Below, one piece after another: positions 12,864-21,357 of a DNA stretch of 64,000 bases. The notes beneath the pieces were generated by a model. It saw nothing but the letters and a program-made list of their open reading frames with translations. It ran no database searches and was not told the origin of the DNA. Location of the stretch: NCBI RefSeq assembly GCF_002752355.1, contig NZ_MRAV01000016.1:44891-108890 (forward strand), read 5' to 3'. A program made the position numbers and the translations under genes. The DNA is from Leucobacter sp. OLIS6. Lineage in GTDB: Bacteria > Actinomycetota > Actinomycetes > Actinomycetales > Microbacteriaceae. The stretch's first letter is position 1, and every line of letters begins with the position of its first letter.

Positions 12864-13579
12864 GCGCGGACGCTCCGGCCGGTCCCCGCGACAAGACCAG
12901 GCGGGTCTACGACCACGTGATGGAGCGGATCGTGGCGGGCGATTTCGCCGCGGGCGACCCGATCCACATCGGCACGCTCGCGGGCGAGACCGGCGTCAGT
13001 CTGATCCCGGTCCGCGAGGCGCTGCGCCGCCTGGAGTCCGAGGGGCTCGTCGAGTTCGAGTTCCACCGCGGCGCCCGGGTGGCCGAGCTCGGCGCCGAGG
13101 GGTACCGCGACGTGATGCAGACGCAGGCCGTGCTCGAGGGGCTCGCCGTATCGCTCTCGGCGCCGTTGCTGACGGCGGAGGACCTCGAGCGGGCTCGGGA
13201 GCTCAACGCGCTGATGGATGCGGCGCACGGGCGCGGCGACTTCCACGCCTACAACGAGGCCAGCCTCGAGTTCCACGGTCTCCTGCAGTCGCGCTGCCCC
13301 AATCACTACCTGCGCGACACGCTGCAGCGCGGGCAGCTGCGTGTGGCGGCCATGCGGGCCTCGGTGGTCGGGTACCGCGGGGAGATCAGCGAGCGGCTCT
13401 CGCACGAGCACACCGAGCTGGTCGACCGGATCGCCGCGGGCGCGCCCGCCGAGGAGATCGAGGCGCTCATGCGCGCGCACCGCACGGGAACGCTCGCGCA
13501 CGACTCCGCCGGGATCGCGGAGCGCGCCGCGGGCGCGGGTTCCGCGGTGTCGGAGGTCGACTCTAGGCTGAGGGCATGA
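12860..13579 (+). CDS. GntR-family transcriptional regulator (FCD type)
   Basis: A 239-residue regulator with an N-terminal winged helix (YDHVMERIVAGDFAAGD, TGVSLIPVREALRRLE, LVEFEFHRGARV) and an all-helical FCD ligand domain carrying conserved Asp/His positions around EFHGLLQSRCPN and SHEHTELVDRI. FCD regulators usually repress catabolic operons and are released by organic acids. The 4-bp overlaps with the esterase and the DinB gene suggest one operon, so these genes or the downstream nitrilase may be its targets (inference). Confidence 0.88.
   Translation: MSADAPAGPRDKTRRVYDHVMERIVAGDFAAGDPIHIGTLAGETGVSLIPVREALRRLESEGLVEFEFHRGARVAELGAEGYRDVMQTQAVLEGLAVSLSAPLLTAEDLERARELNALMDAAHGRGDFHAYNEASLEFHGLLQSRCPNHYLRDTLQRGQLRVAAMRASVVGYRGEISERLSHEHTELVDRIAAGAPAEEIEALMRAHRTGTLAHDSAGIAERAAGAGSAVSEVDSRLRA
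13564..13569 (+). promoter_or_regulatory. -10 box TAGGCT, possible internal leaderless promoter for the DinB gene
   Basis: TAGGCT lies in the last codons of the GntR gene, 6 nt before the ATG at 13576. It may give independent leaderless expression of the downstream pair. Confidence 0.45.
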
Positions 13580-14184
13580 CCGCATCCGAGAAGGACCTGC
13601 TCCGCGTCAAGCTCGACGAGGTGCGCAGCGCACTGCTGTGGAAGCTCGACGGGCTGGGCGAGTACGAGCTGCGTCGTCCCATGACCCCGACGGGCACCAA
13701 CCTGCTCGGACTCGTGAAGCACACGGCGAGTGTCGAGCTCGACTACTTCGGGCTGGTCTTCGGCCGACCGTCGGGCGTCGCGCTCCCCTGGTTCGCCGAC
13801 GATGCCGAGCCGAACGCCGACATGTGGGTGCCCGCCGACCAGACGAGCACCGAGATCATCGCGCTGTCCCGCACGGCCGCCGAACGTACCGCCGCGACCA
13901 TCGACGCGCTCGACCTGGACGCCGAGGGCACAGTGCCGTGGTGGACCCGCAACCCGGTCACGCTCCGGCAGATCATCGTCCACGTGACCGCCGAGTATGC
14001 GCGTCATGCCGGCCACGCCGACATCGTGCGCGAGCTCGTCGACGGTTCGGCGGGCATGCGCCCCGATGCGACGAACCTGCCGGCGGTGGACGACGAGTGG
14101 CTGGCCGACTACCGGCAGCGGCTCGAGGCCGCGGCGCACGAGGCGGCCCGGCGCAGCGGGGCCCGTGCGAGGATCGACGCATGA
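13576..14184 (+). CDS. DinB/DUF664-family protein
   Basis: A 202-residue four-helix-bundle protein of the DinB/DUF664 superfamily, which includes mycothiol- and bacillithiol-dependent S-transferases. Likely metal-ligand histidines are His52 in LVKHTASVELDYFG and the later HVTAEYARHAGHADIVRE block. It overlaps both neighbours by 4 bp. Mycothiol dependence would suit an actinobacterium but is not proven by the sequence. Confidence 0.82.
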   Translation: MTASEKDLLRVKLDEVRSALLWKLDGLGEYELRRPMTPTGTNLLGLVKHTASVELDYFGLVFGRPSGVALPWFADDAEPNADMWVPADQTSTEIIALSRTAAERTAATIDALDLDAEGTVPWWTRNPVTLRQIIVHVTAEYARHAGHADIVRELVDGSAGMRPDATNLPAVDDEWLADYRQRLEAAAHEAARRSGARARIDA

Positions 14185-15005
14185 CCCGTGTGCTGCTCGC
14201 GCAGGTGGCGAGCCCCGACGACGAATCGCAGGCGGACCGCATCGCGCGCGTCGAGCAGCTGCTGCTGCGCGAGGCCCCCGGCACCGACCTCGTCGTGCTC
14301 CCCGAGCTGTGGAGCGCCGGCTATTTCTCGTTCGACGCGTACGCCGATCGCGCCGAATCGCTCGACGGCCCGACGGTGGCCATGGGCCGCCGCGTCGCCC
14401 GCGCTACGGGAGCCGCGGTGCACCTCGGCAGCATCGTCGAACGCGACGGCAGCGGCCGGCTGTTCAACACCGCCGTGCTGCTCGACCGCGACGGGCGCAT
14501 CACGCAGACCTACCGCAAGATCCACGTCTTCGGCTACCGCTCGCTCGAAGCCGAGCTGCTGACGCCGGGCGATCGCCTGAGCGTCACGAGCAGCCCCGTC
14601 GGAGCGCTCGCCAGCACCACCTGCTACGACCTCCGGTTCCCCGGGCTCTGGCAGCAGATCAGCTCGCGCGGCGCCGAGAGCGTCGTGGTGCCGGCGGCCT
14701 GGCCCGCCGCGCGGCGCGAGCACTGGCAGCTGCTCACGCGCGCCCGCGCGGTCGAGCACCAGCTGTTCGTCATCGCGGTCAACGCGTGCGGCACGCAGCG
14801 CGGCGTCGAGCTCGGCGGCGGCAGCCGGGTCGTCGATCCGTCGGGTCTCGTGCTCGCCGAGTGCGGCGACGGCGAGCAGCTGCTCGGCGTCGACATCGAT
14901 CCTGCACGCGTCGCCGAGGTGCGCGCGGAGTTCCCCGTCATCGCCGACCGGCTCGTCGACTATGCGGGGCTCGCCGCGGACGCGGGGGCCGAGCCCGAAG
15001 GCTAG
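14181..15005 (+). CDS. carbon-nitrogen hydrolase (nitrilase superfamily)
   Basis: A 274-residue nitrilase-superfamily amidase. The catalytic triad Glu42 (VVLPELW), Lys113 (TYRKIHVFG) and Cys148 (TTCYDLRFP) is complete. The Cys context resembles omega-amidase/Nit-type enzymes that deaminate alpha-keto-glutaramate or similar omega-amides, but the substrate is not fixed by sequence. The ATG at 14181 overlaps the DinB stop. The stop overlaps by 4 bp the stop of the convergent fusion gene. Confidence 0.87.
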   Translation: MTRVLLAQVASPDDESQADRIARVEQLLLREAPGTDLVVLPELWSAGYFSFDAYADRAESLDGPTVAMGRRVARATGAAVHLGSIVERDGSGRLFNTAVLLDRDGRITQTYRKIHVFGYRSLEAELLTPGDRLSVTSSPVGALASTTCYDLRFPGLWQQISSRGAESVVVPAAWPAARREHWQLLTRARAVEHQLFVIAVNACGTQRGVELGGGSRVVDPSGLVLAECGDGEQLLGVDIDPARVAEVRAEFPVIADRLVDYAGLAADAGAEPEG

Positions 15006-17914
15006 GCCTCCAGCTCGCCCAGCACGGCGTCGAGCGCGGCGACGAACACGTCGGCCTCGGCGACCGTGAGGGTCATGGGCGGCTTCACCTTCAGCACGTT
15101 CTGCCGTTCGGAGGTCGCCTGCATGATGATCCCGTGATCGAGCAGCCGCTCGCAGACCCGAGCGGTCTCCTGCTGCGCGGGCTCCAGGGTCTCGTGGTCG
15201 CGCACCAGCTCCACGCCGAGGTAGAGCCCGCTGCCGTGCACCCGGCCGATCAGGCTGCGCCGGGCGGCCAGTTCCTCGATCCGCGCGCGCAGGTGCGCAC
15301 CGACGACGGCCGCGTTCCGCTGCAGTCCCTCCTCGCGGATCACGTCGAGCACCGCGGACGCGGCGACCGCGCTCGCGGGGGCTCCGGCCGCCGATGAGAA
15401 GAACATGCCCTCGTCGCGCAGCGCGTCGACGATCTCGCGTCGGGCGATCACCGCTCCCACCGGGTAGGCGTTGCCGGCCGCCTTCGCGACCGCGATGATG
15501 TCGGGGACCGCGCCCTGCAGCTCGGACCCCCAGAATGCGCCGCCCAGGCGGCCGTACCCGACCTGCACCTCGTCGGCGATCGCGAGCCCGCCGCTCGCGC
15601 GGATCGCGTCGTATGCGGCCGCCAGGTACCCCTCGGGCGGCATCACGCCCCCGGCGTTGCCGAGCACCGGCTCGCAGATGAAGGCCGCGGCCGGGCGGCC
15701 CTCGGCTCCGAGCCGTTCGGCGGCCTCGCCCACCTGCGCGGCATAGGCCGCTCCCGCTCCCGCGCCCCGGTGCGGGCCGCGATAGTCGTTCGGCGCGTCC
15801 ACGAGGTGGACCCACTCGGGTCGGGATGCGAGCGCCGACGGGTTGTCGAAGGCCGAGGTGCTGACGGCGTCCGCGGCCATGGTCCAGCCGTGGTAGCCCT
15901 CGCGGGCCGCGATGAGGTCGCGCCGACCGGTGGCCGCCTGCGCGAGGCGGATCGCGAGGTCGACCGCCTCGGAGCCGCTGTTGACGGGGATCACCGTGTC
16001 GAGCGAGGGATCCGGCGCGTGCGCGAGCAGCTTCTCGGCGAAGTCGGCGTAGGCCTCGTAGAGGAATCGGGAGTTGGTGTTGAGCAGGTGCAGCTGTCGC
16101 CCGACCGCATCGGCGAGGCGGGGGTGCGCGTGCCCGATCGCCGTCACGTTGTTGACGAGGTCCAGGTACGCGCGGCCCCGGGTGTCGACGAGCAGGGTGT
16201 TCCACCCGCGTTCGAACTGGGGCGGGTCGAGGTAATACCGTTCTGCGGCGCCGCCCATGGCGTGCTCGCGGCGACGCTGCTCGTCGCGCAGTTCGCAGGT
16301 GGGATCCGGCACTGCGACGAGGCCCAGCAGCGCCGAGGGATCGGCGGCGCCCTCCGGCGCGTACTCGTCGAGCGCACCCGCGAAGAGCGGTGCGGGAGCC
16401 GCATCGAGCATGCGGCGCGCGACCACGAGCCGGCCGAGGCCCGAGGCGTGCGTTCCGACGCGTCCGAGCTCCGCCCCCGCGGGGACCGGGCCTGAGCCCG
16501 ACCGGGGCGCCGCGGGATCGATCCCCTCGATGCGCAGCACCACGCCGTCGGCGCTCAGCTCCGCGAACCCGGCCCCCGTCTCGATGCGTCCGGCGAACGG
16601 GGCGGTCACCGTCGCCCCGGGCCGGATCCAGAGCTCCACGCAGCGGGAGCGGGTGTCGGCGGGTCGGCTGACATCGGCCGAGACCCGGCTCAGGCGGGCC
16701 TCGCCGAAGCGCATGACCGCGACGGGCGCGGCCGCGAGCGCTTCGCGGGCGAGCTCCTGCTCGATCCCGGGATCGGTCCAGCGCCCGCGGTCGAGCGTCT
16801 CACTCCGGATCCCGAGGTCGATGATCCGCGCGCGGTCGAGCCCGGGCACCAGATCCCGGTAGACCAGGCCGGCCCGGTGGGTGAGCCCCGCGGCCAGGCG
16901 CAGCTGCGCCTCGACCGGGTGGGGATCGAGCGCGGCGGCCCGCTCGAACACCCGCCACTCGTGCTCGAGGCGCTCGCGCGCGTACGCATTGTCGGGATCG
17001 ATGCGGATCTGGCTCCACCCGCTGACCGCGAGCACGGCGCCGCGGAGCGTGACGAGGGGCCAGAGCGCGGCGAGCTCGGCGTCGGTCAGCGGCTCCTCGC
17101 ACGCCGCCGCGAATCCGCGCACGGCGCGGGCCGCGGCCGCGAGGCTGCCCGTGCGTCCCAGCACGTCGGCAACGAGCACGGCGAGTTCGGCGATGCGCCA
17201 GGAGCGCGCGGCATCGCCCAGGTCGATGACCCACAGCGCTCCTGCGGCATCGATCATGATGTTGTCGCTCGTGAGATCCCCGTGGATCAGCTGGGCGCGC
17301 AGCTGCGGGCGCACGGCGTCGAGCCGTTCCAGCGCCCCGTCGACCGCGCGACGGCACGCATCACGCCGGTCCTCGGGCAGGTCTCCGATGAGCCGCTCGA
17401 CCACCGCCGCCGCGTTGCCGAGCTCCCACTGGTGGCTGCGCCGTGCCGCGGGATGCTCGACGGCGGCCAGCGCGTTCGCGACGCGCCCCGCCAGGGCTCC
17501 GAGCTCCTCGGCACGGGCCCCGTCGATCTCGTGGCGCTCGGCCAGCGCGGTTCCCCGCACGGTCTCGTAGGCGAGCACACGGGACTCCTCGCCCTCGCGG
17601 TCCGCGATCGCGAGGGACCGCGATCCCGAAGCCGCTGCGAGGATCCACGGAGTCCGCACCCCGGCCTCGCGCAGCGCGTCGGAGACCCGGATCTGGAGCG
17701 AGACCTCGGCCTCGGTCACCGTGGGGTGGACGACCTTCAGCAGGATGCTCGCGTCGCTCGCAGAATCGCCGATCAGGAAGTTGCGGTCCTGCTGGCTGCC
17801 CAGTTCGCCGAGCGTACCCGTCGCACCGAATTCGGCCTCCGCGATGCGCGCGACCTCGGCGAGGTCCGGTTCCGGGCGCCGGAGCAGCCATTCCTCCCGC
17901 AGCGCATCACCCAT
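15002..17914 (-). CDS. kinase / lipoyl-like / class III aminotransferase-fold fusion (predicted kinase plus phospho-lyase)
   Basis: A 970-residue three-part protein. Residues ~1-330 form an aminoglycoside-phosphotransferase/hydroxylysine-kinase fold with the catalytic loop LIHGDLTSDNIMID and VIDLGD. Residues ~410-560 hold a beta-rich M23/lipoyl-like segment (GATVTAPFAGRIE). Residues ~560-970 are a class III PLP domain with PVNSGSEAVDLAIRLA, IADEVQVGYGRLGG and the PLP lysine in AVAKAAGNAYPVG. Related PLP enzymes in animals are phospho-lyases for phosphoethanolamine and 5-phosphohydroxylysine, each paired with such a kinase, so a kinase plus ammonia/phosphate lyase is likely. ATG 17914 has GGAG eight bases upstream; ATG 17941 is the alternative. 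It is divergent from an AsnC regulator. Confidence 0.85.
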   Translation of the reverse strand: MGDALREEWLLRRPEPDLAEVARIAEAEFGATGTLGELGSQQDRNFLIGDSASDASILLKVVHPTVTEAEVSLQIRVSDALREAGVRTPWILAAASGSRSLAIADREGEESRVLAYETVRGTALAERHEIDGARAEELGALAGRVANALAAVEHPAARRSHQWELGNAAAVVERLIGDLPEDRRDACRRAVDGALERLDAVRPQLRAQLIHGDLTSDNIMIDAAGALWVIDLGDAARSWRIAELAVLVADVLGRTGSLAAAARAVRGFAAACEEPLTDAELAALWPLVTLRGAVLAVSGWSQIRIDPDNAYARERLEHEWRVFERAAALDPHPVEAQLRLAAGLTHRAGLVYRDLVPGLDRARIIDLGIRSETLDRGRWTDPGIEQELAREALAAAPVAVMRFGEARLSRVSADVSRPADTRSRCVELWIRPGATVTAPFAGRIETGAGFAELSADGVVLRIEGIDPAAPRSGSGPVPAGAELGRVGTHASGLGRLVVARRMLDAAPAPLFAGALDEYAPEGAADPSALLGLVAVPDPTCELRDEQRRREHAMGGAAERYYLDPPQFERGWNTLLVDTRGRAYLDLVNNVTAIGHAHPRLADAVGRQLHLLNTNSRFLYEAYADFAEKLLAHAPDPSLDTVIPVNSGSEAVDLAIRLAQAATGRRDLIAAREGYHGWTMAADAVSTSAFDNPSALASRPEWVHLVDAPNDYRGPHRGAGAGAAYAAQVGEAAERLGAEGRPAAAFICEPVLGNAGGVMPPEGYLAAAYDAIRASGGLAIADEVQVGYGRLGGAFWGSELQGAVPDIIAVAKAAGNAYPVGAVIARREIVDALRDEGMFFSSAAGAPASAVAASAVLDVIREEGLQRNAAVVGAHLRARIEELAARRSLIGRVHGSGLYLGVELVRDHETLEPAQQETARVCERLLDHGIIMQATSERQNVLKVKPPMTLTVAEADVFVAALDAVLGELEA

Positions 17915-17933
17915 CGATCCCACTCCATTCAAT

Positions 17934-17954
17934 CTGGTCATCTTTCATTACCAG
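17934..17954. promoter_or_regulatory. candidate operator (CTGGT / ACCAG inverted repeat)
   Basis: Arms CTGGT (17934-17938) and ACCAG (17950-17954) are 11 bp apart and overlap the 5' end of the fusion gene's mRNA. They share the CTGGT core with the second palindrome at 17990. Binding by the neighbouring AsnC regulator is inferred. Confidence 0.4.
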
Positions 17955-17986
17955 TAAAAGCATATCAGTGAGCTTTCATTCTCGAT

Positions 17987-18000
17987 ACACTGGTCAGTGT
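17987..18000. promoter_or_regulatory. palindromic operator upstream of the AsnC gene
   Basis: ACACTG and CAGTGT form perfect 6-bp arms around GT, and a TACACT -10-like hexamer (17986-17991) overlaps the left arm. Its position 26 bp before the AsnC start suggests autoregulation. Confidence 0.45.
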
Positions 18001-18025
18001 TCACCCGAGACTCCACGGAGGCCCC

Positions 18026-18499
18026 ATGCACGACGCACCGCACGACACCCCGGATGCTCTCGACGACATCGATCGCGCCCTACTGACCGCGCTGCAGGAG
18101 GACGGCCGCCTCGGCTACGCGGAGCTCGGGCAGCTCGTCGGACTCACCGCCGGGGGCGCCCGCAAGCGGGTCATGCGGCTCGAGGAACGCGGCACCCTGC
18201 AGATCGTCGGCGTCACGAACCCGCTCCGACTCGGATACCGCAGCATGGCGATGGTCGGGGTCGTCGCCGACGGCGATCTCGAGGTCGTCGCCGAGGCGCT
18301 GAGCGAGATCGAGAACGTCATCTACGTCGTGCTGGCCGCCGGGCGCTACGACCTGCTCGTCGAGGTCATCGCCGAGGACCAGGAGGCGCTGTTCGAGCTC
18401 ATCAACCGACGCATCCGCCCCACCCCCGGGGTCTCCCGCGCCGAGACCTTCACCTACTACGGCATCCGCACCCACCGCTTCGGCTGGGGCGCCCGCTAG
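18026..18499 (+). CDS. Lrp/AsnC-family transcriptional regulator
   Basis: A 157-residue Lrp/AsnC regulator. It has the N-terminal helix-turn-helix (IDRALLTALQEDGRLGYAEL, then VGLTAGGARKRVMRLEERG) and a C-terminal RAM ligand-binding domain (ENVIYVVLAAGRYDLLVEVI). Such regulators usually sense an amino acid and control the adjacent divergent gene, here the kinase/phospho-lyase fusion. Two palindromes lie in the shared 111-bp intergenic region. A strong hairpin at 18523 follows the stop. Confidence 0.92.
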   Translation: MHDAPHDTPDALDDIDRALLTALQEDGRLGYAELGQLVGLTAGGARKRVMRLEERGTLQIVGVTNPLRLGYRSMAMVGVVADGDLEVVAEALSEIENVIYVVLAAGRYDLLVEVIAEDQEALFELINRRIRPTPGVSRAETFTYYGIRTHRFGWGAR

Positions 18500-18522
18500 C
18501 CCCACCCTCTTCAACCGAAGAA

Positions 18523-18555
18523 CCCCGGTGCCCGCCTGATGGGCGAGCACCGGGG
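18523..18555 (-). terminator. hairpin terminator between asnC-type gene and sortase gene
   Basis: Arms CCCCGGTGCCCGCC and GGGCGAGCACCGGGG pair with one bulged A around a TGAT loop. Located between two convergent genes, it can stop the leftward pilus operon and probably also the rightward regulator. Confidence 0.7.
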
Positions 18556-18604
18556 ACGGACCGGGACGGGCTGGTTCGGGGGACGAGGACTCGTCCCGAT
18601 CCGA

Positions 18605-19582
18605 CTACTCAGAGCGCTCGCGCGAGCGAATGTGACGCGTTTCGGCGCGCGATTTCGAGATCGGCCTGCCGGCCCACCGCAGGTAGGCAACCGCGAGCAG
18701 GATCGCGCCGATCATCGCCGGGATCCACCAGGGGAAATGCGGCACCGCGGAGGGCTTGCCCGCTGCCTCGACGTCCGCGGGCGGCGTCGGGGTGATCCGT
18801 TCACCCGTGACGAGGATCCGGTGCGAGTTCACTCCGAGCGGGGTGCAGGTGATGAGCGTGACGAGGTCCTCGCCCGCGACCTGATGCAGCGTCTCAGTGT
18901 CCTCCGGCGCCACCACGGTGACGTCCTTCACGCGGTAGGTGAGCACCTCGCCGAAGGTCTCGATCGTGAAGGTGTCGCCGGTCCTCACCCGATCCAGATT
19001 CGTGAACATCTCAGCACTGGCGAGCCCCCGATGGCCAGTGATGACGGATCGGGTGCTCGCGCCGCCGACCGGCAGCGAGGTCCCCTCGAGGTGTCCGAGC
19101 CCGCGCAGCAGGGTGTCGTCATCGGTTCCGTGGAAGATCGGCAGATCCAGGTCGATGGCCGGCACCCGCAGGCGGGCCATCATGCCGCTCGGGGTCACCA
19201 GCTGCGATCGGTACGGCCGTGCGGCGGAGTCCCGGGACTCCCCCGCACCGACCGGGGCGTTCGCGCCCGCCGGCAACAGCACCCCGGATGACAGTGCCTC
19301 GTTGTAGGCCCGTGCGTTCTTGATCTGGGTCCGCCCGTCGGGCGACGCGTGCTCGACCTGCCGGTCGTAGAAGCCGATCAGCGTGGACTGGTTGTATTGC
19401 GAGATCCAGGCCGCGGCGGTCGGGTACAGCAGGATCGCGACGCCGAGCACCCAGCAGGCGGCCGTGATCCACGGTGCGGCGCCGAGCGGTCTGCGTCCGC
19501 GCCGCGCGCGCAGCTCGCGGCGCGTGACGGACGGCCCGGGGCGCACCTCGGCGGCCTCGGCCGGGTGCAGCTCGTGATCCAT
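18605..19582 (-). CDS. class C (pilin-polymerising) sortase
   Basis: A 325-residue membrane-anchored transpeptidase that joins pilin subunits. The N-terminal membrane segment is AACWVLGVAILLYPTAAAW. The catalytic residues are His184 (VITGHRG), Cys246 (LITCTPLG) and Arg255 (NSHR). A second hydrophobic segment near the C-terminus (FPWWIPAMIGAILLAVAYL) and the large size are typical of class C. It lies directly downstream of the major pilin gene, as in spa-type pilus clusters, but a strong hairpin separates them, so its level may be lower than that of pilin. Confidence 0.93.
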   Translation of the reverse strand: MDHELHPAEAAEVRPGPSVTRRELRARRGRRPLGAAPWITAACWVLGVAILLYPTAAAWISQYNQSTLIGFYDRQVEHASPDGRTQIKNARAYNEALSSGVLLPAGANAPVGAGESRDSAARPYRSQLVTPSGMMARLRVPAIDLDLPIFHGTDDDTLLRGLGHLEGTSLPVGGASTRSVITGHRGLASAEMFTNLDRVRTGDTFTIETFGEVLTYRVKDVTVVAPEDTETLHQVAGEDLVTLITCTPLGVNSHRILVTGERITPTPPADVEAAGKPSAVPHFPWWIPAMIGAILLAVAYLRWAGRPISKSRAETRHIRSRERSE

Positions 19583-19658
19583 GCGCGGTGTCTCCGATCG
19601 GTTCGGGAGGTTCTGGGTCTGGAGGGGGGCCGGGTCCCGGGGTTTCGGGAACGACCGC

Positions 19659-19698
19659 GGCCGGTCCGGCGCTCCCGCGAGGGTGCGCCGGACCGGCC
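19659..19698 (-). terminator. attenuating hairpin between major pilin and sortase genes
   Basis: A perfect 14-bp stem (GGCCGGTCCGGCGC with GCGCCGGACCGGCC) and a 12-nt loop lie 27 bp after the pilin stop. There is no clear U-tract. Partial read-through would give much pilin and little sortase, a pattern common in pilus operons. Confidence 0.6.
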
Positions 19699-19724
19699 GG
19701 GAGCCGCGTACGGCAGGCGGGAGG

Positions 19725-21281
19725 CTAGGCCCGCTGCTGCTTGCGGCGCGAGATCAGCACGGTGCCCGCGGCGACCGCGACGAGCGCGAGCCCGCCCGCG
19801 ATCATGAGGACCTGGCCGGCCGCACCGGTGAGGGGCAGCTCGGGGACCTCCTGCTGCTTGTTCTCGATGTCGATCGCGGCGTTCGCGGTGGTTCCCGGCT
19901 TCACGACCACGTTCGTGAGTGCGTCCGCCCCGGTGGGCAGCACGAAGCCGGCGGGGGCCTTCACCTCGACGAGCTGGTAGCAGCGCGTAGCGAGCCCGAT
20001 GGTCTCCTCACCCTTGTCGTTCACCGAATCGCTGCCGACCCACAGACCGGGGATGTTCACGACGCCGTTCGCGCCGGAGGAGATCACCAGCTTCTTGTTC
20101 GTGTCGGCGGGATCCTTCACGTCCGCGAACACGGTGTCGGCGGTGCACTCGGCGGTGTCGCCCATGCGCACCTCGAACTCCGCGCCGGTCAGCCCCTTCT
20201 TCGAGGGATCGACCTTGGTGATCTGCGCCTGGCCCCAGCGGGTCTTGACCGTGTTGGTGGGGTTCTCGGGGTCCGGACCGCCGGGCTCGCCCGGCTTCGC
20301 GGGCGTGTAGTCCATGTCGTTCACATTCACGAACGCGGTGTTCTCGATCTTGCCGTCTCCGACCGAGGTGATGGTCGCGGCGAACTCGAAGCGCACCTTC
20401 GCCCCGGCGGAGAGCTTCGCGAGGCCCGACGCGGTGAGCTGCACCTTGACGGTCTGCCCCGCGGATCCGGTGGTCGTGAAGTCCGCGGCGGCGAGCGCGA
20501 CGCCGTCGACGAGCACCTTGACGGTGCCGACCTTCGGGCTCAGCCGGCCGTCGAGCGTGTCGGACAGGGTGAACTTCTGGTAGGTCTCGCCCGCGGCGAT
20601 GCCGGGCACGATCTGCTCGACCGAGAACTGCACGTCGGAGCCGACGGCGGTGCTGCTGGGCGCCTGGTCGTCGATGCGCTTGACGGGCGGATTGCCCACG
20701 GTGTTCTTGGGGTACACGTTGACGTCGTAGACCCAGGCGCCCGTGCCGGCGCCCGAGTTGACCGACGGGGTCGGCACGGTGACGATGAACGGATCCGCCT
20801 TCTTGGCGGCGTTCGCCGGGGCCTTGACCTCGCGCACCAGGTAGGCGCCGAGCGCCAGGCGGCCGGAGCTCGCGACGCCCGCAGCGTCGGTGTCGGGGAG
20901 CGTCGTGCAGTTCGACAGCGTGTAGCTCGCGAGCTGGGTACCGTTCTGCGCGGCCAGCAGCTGCGCGTTCGAGACGGCCTTGACCTGGTTCCAGCCGGTG
21001 TTCCCCGCCGCGGTGAGGTCGATGCCGTCGACGTGGCAGACCTCGAAGCCGACGCCCGCAATAGGCTTCGTTTTCGGAGCGGTGCCCGTTCCGTCGGGGT
21101 TCATCGTCCCGTTCCCGGGGTTCTCGAACTTGTGAACGATGATCGAACCGGTCTTCGCCGTGTCGATGTTGTCGGCGAAGGCCGCGGTTCCTCCGACGAA
21201 CAGGCCGGCGGCGCCGACGGCGAGCGCCGCGGTCGCGGCCAGACCGCGCGACAGGGCGCGCGATGCGGTGTGCTCAGACAT
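19725..21281 (-). CDS. major pilin, SpaH/EbpB-like, LPLTG-anchored
   Basis: A 518-residue secreted backbone pilin. It has a signal peptide ending at AAFADN, a pilin motif WVYDVNVYPKNT with the likely isopeptide-forming Lys192, an E-box in the last domain (YQLVEVKAPAGF), and a C-terminal sorting signal LPLTG (482-486) followed by a hydrophobic segment and RRKQQRA. The TGSIIVHKFENPG start is typical of SpaH/EbpB/FimP-type pilins. The ATG at 21281 has AAAGG upstream. With the adjacent class C sortase it would form covalent pili on the cell wall. Confidence 0.93.
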   Translation of the reverse strand: MSEHTASRALSRGLAATAALAVGAAGLFVGGTAAFADNIDTAKTGSIIVHKFENPGNGTMNPDGTGTAPKTKPIAGVGFEVCHVDGIDLTAAGNTGWNQVKAVSNAQLLAAQNGTQLASYTLSNCTTLPDTDAAGVASSGRLALGAYLVREVKAPANAAKKADPFIVTVPTPSVNSGAGTGAWVYDVNVYPKNTVGNPPVKRIDDQAPSSTAVGSDVQFSVEQIVPGIAAGETYQKFTLSDTLDGRLSPKVGTVKVLVDGVALAAADFTTTGSAGQTVKVQLTASGLAKLSAGAKVRFEFAATITSVGDGKIENTAFVNVNDMDYTPAKPGEPGGPDPENPTNTVKTRWGQAQITKVDPSKKGLTGAEFEVRMGDTAECTADTVFADVKDPADTNKKLVISSGANGVVNIPGLWVGSDSVNDKGEETIGLATRCYQLVEVKAPAGFVLPTGADALTNVVVKPGTTANAAIDIENKQQEVPELPLTGAAGQVLMIAGGLALVAVAAGTVLISRRKQQRA

Positions 21282-21357
21282 GGAATGCCTTTCTTTTCAT
21301 GGGTGTGCCGAGAATCGGCGTCCGGTTCTCCTCCTCGCGGAGGAGAGATCTGGGTGG

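Noticed and set aside
15002..17914. Aminoglycoside-resistance phosphotransferase
   Set aside because: The kinase domain is fused to a class III PLP domain and is closer in layout to amino-alcohol kinases; a resistance role is unlikely.
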